Assembly: GCA_030667105.1 (NCBI GenBank) | Contig: DAOUWN010000057.1 | Coordinates: 1 to 9,246, forward strand | Direction: 5' to 3' | DNA: 9,246 nucleotides | DNA from: Deltaproteobacteria bacterium | Lineage (GTDB): Bacteria; Desulfobacterota; Desulfobacteria; C00003060 | Program-made: the position numbers and the translations under genes | The notes under the pieces: model-generated | The model's database searches: none | What the model was told of the DNA's origin: nothing | What the model saw: only the letters and a program-made list of their open reading frames with translations | Part shown: positions 6,330 to 9,246 of the stretch, piece after piece | Position numbering within the stretch: the stretch's first letter is position 1 | Layout of the letters: every line of letters starts with the position of its first letter

Positions 6330-7357
6330 GGGTGGATGGAGACCATCAACGGGGCATGGGACACCTGTTCCGCATGAAGACCCTTGCGAATGAATTCAGA
6401 ACTAAAGGGGTGCCATATCTGTTTGTTATTCGGCAAAATGACTGCTCAAAGCAGATTCTTCATGATGCAGAACATCCGTGTCTTGAATATCCGATTGAAT
6501 CCCACGAAGGTTACATCATCGAGGACTATTTTCAAAACCATGTGATACCGGATCTTTGGATTTTCGACATCATGTCCACCAAGTCCGAATGGGTTAGGCA
6601 GGTTAAAAGACGCCGATCGATAGTCGTCTGTTTCGATGACTTGGAGGGAGGCATAGAAGCCGCGGATCTTGTTATCAATGCAATCGCAGGTTGTTGGGAG
6701 GAAGAAAAGAGGCCAAGGAGCCTTGACGTTCGTGTGCTAAACGTCCCGGGGTACGCAATCATTGCCCCGGAAGTACTAAACATCACAAGAAGAGACGAGA
6801 CGTCGAAGGGGCCGATTCGAATTGGCGTGACCATGGGAGGCAGTGATACCCACGGTGCCACCGTTCAAGTGGCCAAGGTATTGTCTGAGCTGAAGGAGGA
6901 ACTTGAAGCGACCTTTTTCCTTGGGCCTCATTTCATGCACGTGAGGGAACTGGAAGGCCTGCTTGCAGGACTTCCCTTCCCCAGTGTTACAAGAACGGCC
7001 TTGCCTCGACTTCATCAAGAACTGATCAAAGTTGACCTAGTCATTTGTGGAGGTGGACAAACCCTGTTTGAATTGTGTGCCATGGGCATGTGCACTGCGG
7101 CGTTAGCCAATGAGGTCCACGAAGAAAAGACGATTTCCTATTTTGCAGAACATGGCGCTTGCATCGATATCGGTTCTGTTCATGACGGCATCGCGGTGGC
7201 AAGACTTGCAGAGACAGTGGCTGAAGTAAAGTCCAATAGCAGAAGAATCCAGGACCTGCGAAACAATGCCAGAGGGCTCGTAGACGGCCGGGGTGTATAT
7301 AGATGCGCCATGGAATGCCTGCAAATAGCGGGAGAGGAGACAAGGGGCTTTGCTTAA
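6296..7357 (+). CDS. PseG/SpsG-type nucleotide-sugar hydrolase
   Basis: A 353-residue GT-B-fold protein resembling PseG (UDP-sugar hydrolase of pseudaminic acid synthesis) and the longer SpsG of Bacillus. Family enzymes cleave the UDP-sugar to release the free sugar for the NeuB-type synthase. The N-terminal signature RVDGDHQRGMGHLFRMKTLA (residues 12-31) holds His23, equivalent to the catalytic His of PseG. CFDD (112-115), TMGGSDTHG (179-187) and CGGGQTLFELCAMG (251-264) are the expected nucleotide-binding blocks of the second domain. No membrane segment or signal peptide is present. ATG 6296 lies inside the end of the cytidylyltransferase gene (34-nt overlap). A later GTG at 6332 would delete the first beta-strand, so the overlap is probably real. 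The exact UDP-sugar is not determined. Confidence 0.85.
   Translation: MVEEEKKRIVIRVDGDHQRGMGHLFRMKTLANEFRTKGVPYLFVIRQNDCSKQILHDAEHPCLEYPIESHEGYIIEDYFQNHVIPDLWIFDIMSTKSEWVRQVKRRRSIVVCFDDLEGGIEAADLVINAIAGCWEEEKRPRSLDVRVLNVPGYAIIAPEVLNITRRDETSKGPIRIGVTMGGSDTHGATVQVAKVLSELKEELEATFFLGPHFMHVRELEGLLAGLPFPSVTRTALPRLHQELIKVDLVICGGGQTLFELCAMGMCTAALANEVHEEKTISYFAEHGACIDIGSVHDGIAVARLAETVAEVKSNSRRIQDLRNNARGLVDGRGVYRCAMECLQIAGEETRGFA
7331..7339 (+). promoter_or_regulatory. Ribosome-binding region for the radical SAM gene
   Basis: GGAGAGGAG ends 10 nt before the TTG at 7350, and a second purine stretch AAGGGG (7342-7347) lies only 2 nt before it. Together they support initiation at this TTG, since the next in-frame ATG is 45 codons further on. 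Confidence 0.5.
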
Positions 7358-8384
7358 AAGGGTAGAGGTTAACACGTTTCAAAAAAGCCACGACAGCCGG
7401 CTAAGAGACCTGGCATATGTATGGAATCAGGGCAGCCTGATCAAATTTCTAATCAATCGATACAGATGGTACCTGTACCCAAAGATGAATAAGGTCGCTC
7501 CTTTTCCCCTTCATGTCGACATCGAAACGACTGCCAAGTGTAACCTTCAGTGTCCCATGTGCCCGAGTCGGCACCTGTCTGACGATGAATATGGTGTATA
7601 TGATCATATGGACTTTGAACTCTTCAAGAGGATAGTCGACGAGTGTGCTGGGAAAGGGATCTTCTCGGTCCGGCTTAGCTGGAGAGGCGAACCACTGGTG
7701 AATCCCAAGTTTGATGCCTATGTCCATTACGCGAAGATGGTGAAGAAGATACCAAATGTGTCTTTCCTGACAAATGGAAGCCTGCTTAAAGGGCGGATCG
7801 CCGAAAAGCTTGTGGAATACTGTGTTGACTACATATCTGTCTCAATTGATGGTTTAAGAGATGTGTATGAGAAGATAAGATATCCAGTGAAGCTTGAAAC
7901 CGTGCTTAACAACCTGGCCAGGCTCAAGGTAATGAAGAGAAGAAAGGGCGTAGAGAAGCCTGTTGTCAGGATCACAGCATTATGGCCGGCCATAGCTAAG
8001 GATCCCAGAGCATTCTATCAGACAATGCATCCTGTTTGTGACAAAGTGGTCTACAATCCCCTGAAGGACTATAGCGTAACTGAACCTGTGAAAACCGTCT
8101 TTATCTGTCAGTTCCCTTGGGAGCGGCTATTCGTCGGCTTTGACGGCGACGTGCATCCATGCAGCAACACAAAAGACCCGTTTGTCGTGGGAAGCGTTCA
8201 AGACGACAGCCTCGAGGAGATATGGCACAGCTCCGGCATGGGCGAGCTTCGCCGACTCCATATGGACCTTCGGCGAATGGAGATTTTCCCATGTAACCGA
8301 TGCAGCTATGGTATTGATTACGCCAAGCTGTGGAAGGATCGGGATTGGGCCGATTGGGATCCCAAGGAGTTGTTGCCGACATAG
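7350..8384 (+). CDS. Radical SAM enzyme with SPASM-type C-terminal domain
   Basis: A 344-residue cytoplasmic iron-sulfur enzyme. The radical SAM cluster motif is CNLQCPMC (Cys64, Cys68, Cys71), in the context DIETTAKCNLQCPMCPSRH. It is followed by WRGEPLVNP (111-119, the GGEP-like SAM-binding strand), FLTNGS (139-144) and SVSIDG (163-168). The C-terminal part has Cys253, Cys271, Cys315 and Cys318 with FDGDVHPCSN and GSVQDDSLEEIW, the pattern of a short SPASM domain likely holding one auxiliary 4Fe-4S cluster. Related enzymes oxidise or rearrange sugars or modify peptides; no precursor peptide is seen, and the sugar cluster favours a carbohydrate substrate (inference). The start is TTG 7350, overlapping the previous stop by 8 nt. 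An N-terminal extension of about 50 basic and aromatic residues precedes the core. The reaction is unknown. Confidence 0.88.
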   Translation: MLKRVEVNTFQKSHDSRLRDLAYVWNQGSLIKFLINRYRWYLYPKMNKVAPFPLHVDIETTAKCNLQCPMCPSRHLSDDEYGVYDHMDFELFKRIVDECAGKGIFSVRLSWRGEPLVNPKFDAYVHYAKMVKKIPNVSFLTNGSLLKGRIAEKLVEYCVDYISVSIDGLRDVYEKIRYPVKLETVLNNLARLKVMKRRKGVEKPVVRITALWPAIAKDPRAFYQTMHPVCDKVVYNPLKDYSVTEPVKTVFICQFPWERLFVGFDGDVHPCSNTKDPFVVGSVQDDSLEEIWHSSGMGELRRLHMDLRRMEIFPCNRCSYGIDYAKLWKDRDWADWDPKELLPT

Positions 8385-8396
8385 ACGAGAGAGGCT

Positions 8397-8401
8397 GGGG
8401 A
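8397..8401 (+). promoter_or_regulatory. Ribosome-binding site of the methyltransferase gene
   Basis: GGGGA lies 6 nt before the GTG at 8408, with a further GAGAGG purine stretch just upstream (8387-8394 region). It supports the GTG start of the final gene, 23 nt after the radical SAM stop codon. Confidence 0.5.
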
Positions 8402-8407
8402 CCTGAC

Positions 8408-9246
8408 GTGCCAAGAGAGCAAAGAGAAGCAGAGAATCACGCAGTCGTTCCGGAACGCTTTCGACTGGTCGAGGTAAATGAATTACCAAGATTCTCGCCA
8501 TGGCCAGCGAGATTGTTGGGCCTGTCAGACTGGACACCCCGACACCGCAATGACAGCCTTGTGACGGCTGAGTACGGTGAGAAGTGGGGCGCCTTACTAG
8601 ACGCATTTAGGCAGAATAGATTCAGGAACTTAGAGGATACAATCAGCTCTCTGTTGAAGACCCATTTTCCTCCGAATCTGTTGTTCCACCTGGGTGAGCA
8701 AATTTACTATTCTGAAACTGATGATTTCTTCTGGAATTATCTGTATCACAGGATTGCAGAAGTCTTGAGGCAATATGTAACACCCAGTGATACACTGGTT
8801 GAGCTCGGATGCGGCTGGGGAAGAAACCTGTTCTTCGCCGTGTCCAACGGGTTGTGCAAGAATGCATTCGGTGGGGAATATACGGAGGAGGGGGTTAGAT
8901 TAGGTGAACTTGTGGCAAAGACCTTCAGAGCTCCTATAGAATTCGCACAGTTCGATTACTGCAATCCACGTGAGGAAGTGTTGGAGCGGCTGAGGGGAGC
9001 CGTGATTTTTACACATAACAGTATTGAGCAGATACGGAACTTGCCGGAGAAAACGGTCAATGCCCTGATAGACAATGAGCCAAAGGCTGTAGTCCACTTT
9101 GAGCCCGTGTATGAGTATAGAGAAGAGGACAGCCTGTTGCATTGCTTGTGGAAGCGTTACACAGAGGTGAATGATTACAATAGAGACCTGCTGACAGTAT
9201 TGCGAAAACTCGAACAGCAAGGGCGCCTTAAGATTGAGCTTGAGAA
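8408..9246 (+). CDS. Class I SAM-dependent methyltransferase, 3' end cut off by window
   Basis: The frame is open from GTG 8408 to the last base without a stop, giving 279 residues of an incomplete protein. A Rossmann methyltransferase core begins near residue 128 with motif I VELGCGWGRN (131-140). Next come GGEYTEEGVRLGE (155-167), with an acidic residue in the position that binds the SAM ribose, then FDYCNP (182-187) and a hydrophobic strand AVIFTHNS (198-205). The first 125 residues form an N-terminal region with no motif I recognise; EYGEKWG (55-61) and LGEQIYYSETDDFFW (95-109) are its most distinctive parts. The chain after about 228 (HFEPVYEY) looks like the end of the core. It may O-methylate a sugar or cap the glycan end; the acceptor is unknown. 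No membrane segment is seen. Confidence 0.82.
   Translation, partial: MPREQREAENHAVVPERFRLVEVNELPRFSPWPARLLGLSDWTPRHRNDSLVTAEYGEKWGALLDAFRQNRFRNLEDTISSLLKTHFPPNLLFHLGEQIYYSETDDFFWNYLYHRIAEVLRQYVTPSDTLVELGCGWGRNLFFAVSNGLCKNAFGGEYTEEGVRLGELVAKTFRAPIEFAQFDYCNPREEVLERLRGAVIFTHNSIEQIRNLPEKTVNALIDNEPKAVVHFEPVYEYREEDSLLHCLWKRYTEVNDYNRDLLTVLRKLEQQGRLKIELE

Noticed and set aside
6199..6393. Short plus-strand open frame across the cytidylyltransferase-SpsG junction
   Set aside because: Both overlapping real genes have strong motifs in their own frames; this third frame gives a low-complexity peptide without similarity I can recognise.
5832..6436. Two overlapping minus-strand open frames of about 150 codons
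   Set aside because: They lie opposite the cytidylyltransferase and SpsG-like genes, have Cys/Ser/His-rich compositions without motifs, and are best explained as antisense shadows.
8140..8406. Plus-strand open frame of 88 codons, considered as a small gene or peptide precursor for the radical SAM enzyme
   Set aside because: It lies entirely within the SPASM-coding part of the radical SAM gene and the short gap after it, with no leader/core layout. Its cysteines come from reading the conserved gene in another frame.
8127..8606. Open frame of 159 codons on the minus strand
   Set aside because: It lies opposite the radical SAM and methyltransferase genes, which have clear family motifs. Its translation shows no recognisable domain and no ribosome-binding sequence.
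1..9246. Search for insertion sequences, tRNA genes, CRISPR arrays and internal promoters
   Set aside because: No transposase-like frame, paired terminal repeats, cloverleaf, regularly spaced repeat or convincing promoter pair was seen; genes are packed with gaps under about 65 bp.

Overview
This window is an uninterrupted, single-strand (+) polysaccharide biosynthesis and export cluster. It carries eleven genes: nine are complete, one is cut off at the left edge and one at the right edge. An ABC-2 exporter pair of the Wzm/Wzt O-antigen type, whose ATPase has a C-terminal substrate-recognition domain, points to a Gram-negative (diderm) bacterium exporting an O-antigen or similar surface glycan by the ABC-dependent route. 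Moderate base composition, frequent GTG/TTG starts and this gene set would fit Desulfobacterota or a related environmental lineage, but the sequence does not settle the taxon.

Layout. 1-267: C-terminal end of a GT4-type glycosyltransferase. 331-2402: exporter permease (wzm) and ATPase (wzt), overlapping by 4 nt. 2438-4533: a PIG-L/LmbE-type deacetylase, a WbqC-family protein and a WecD-like GNAT acyltransferase; the last two overlap. 4556-7357: a three-gene module in the order of Bacillus subtilis spsE-spsF-spsG, namely a NeuB-type PEP-condensing synthase, an SpsF-type cytidylyltransferase and a PseG/SpsG-type nucleotide-sugar hydrolase; the last two overlap by 34 nt. 7350-8384: a radical SAM/SPASM enzyme with a probable TTG start. 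8408 to the end: a class I SAM-dependent methyltransferase with a GTG start, running off the window. All gaps are under about 65 bp. I see no RNA gene, mobile element, CRISPR array or convincing internal promoter or terminator, so the block is probably one operon.

How the genes may work together (inference). The SpsG-like enzyme would release a free amino sugar from a UDP-sugar, the NeuB-like enzyme would condense it with phosphoenolpyruvate to a nonulosonic acid (sialic/pseudaminic/legionaminic-like), and the SpsF-like enzyme would activate it with CTP. The deacetylase and GNAT could exchange an N-acetyl group for another acyl group, with WbqC in an associated but unknown role. The radical SAM enzyme and methyltransferase could decorate the sugar or cap the chain, and Wzt/Wzm would export the finished glycan. 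The dehydratase and aminotransferase needed for the precursor are absent here and would have to lie outside.

The points most worth a second look are: the NeuB-like synthase, which keeps its catalytic and metal residues but has lost the family NHxG motif; the coupled deacetylase-WbqC-GNAT set; the radical SAM/SPASM enzyme inside the sugar cluster; the possibility that a nonulosonic acid or methyl group is the chain-end cap read by Wzt; and a G7 tract at the wbqC-GNAT junction where a one-base slip would fuse the two proteins.
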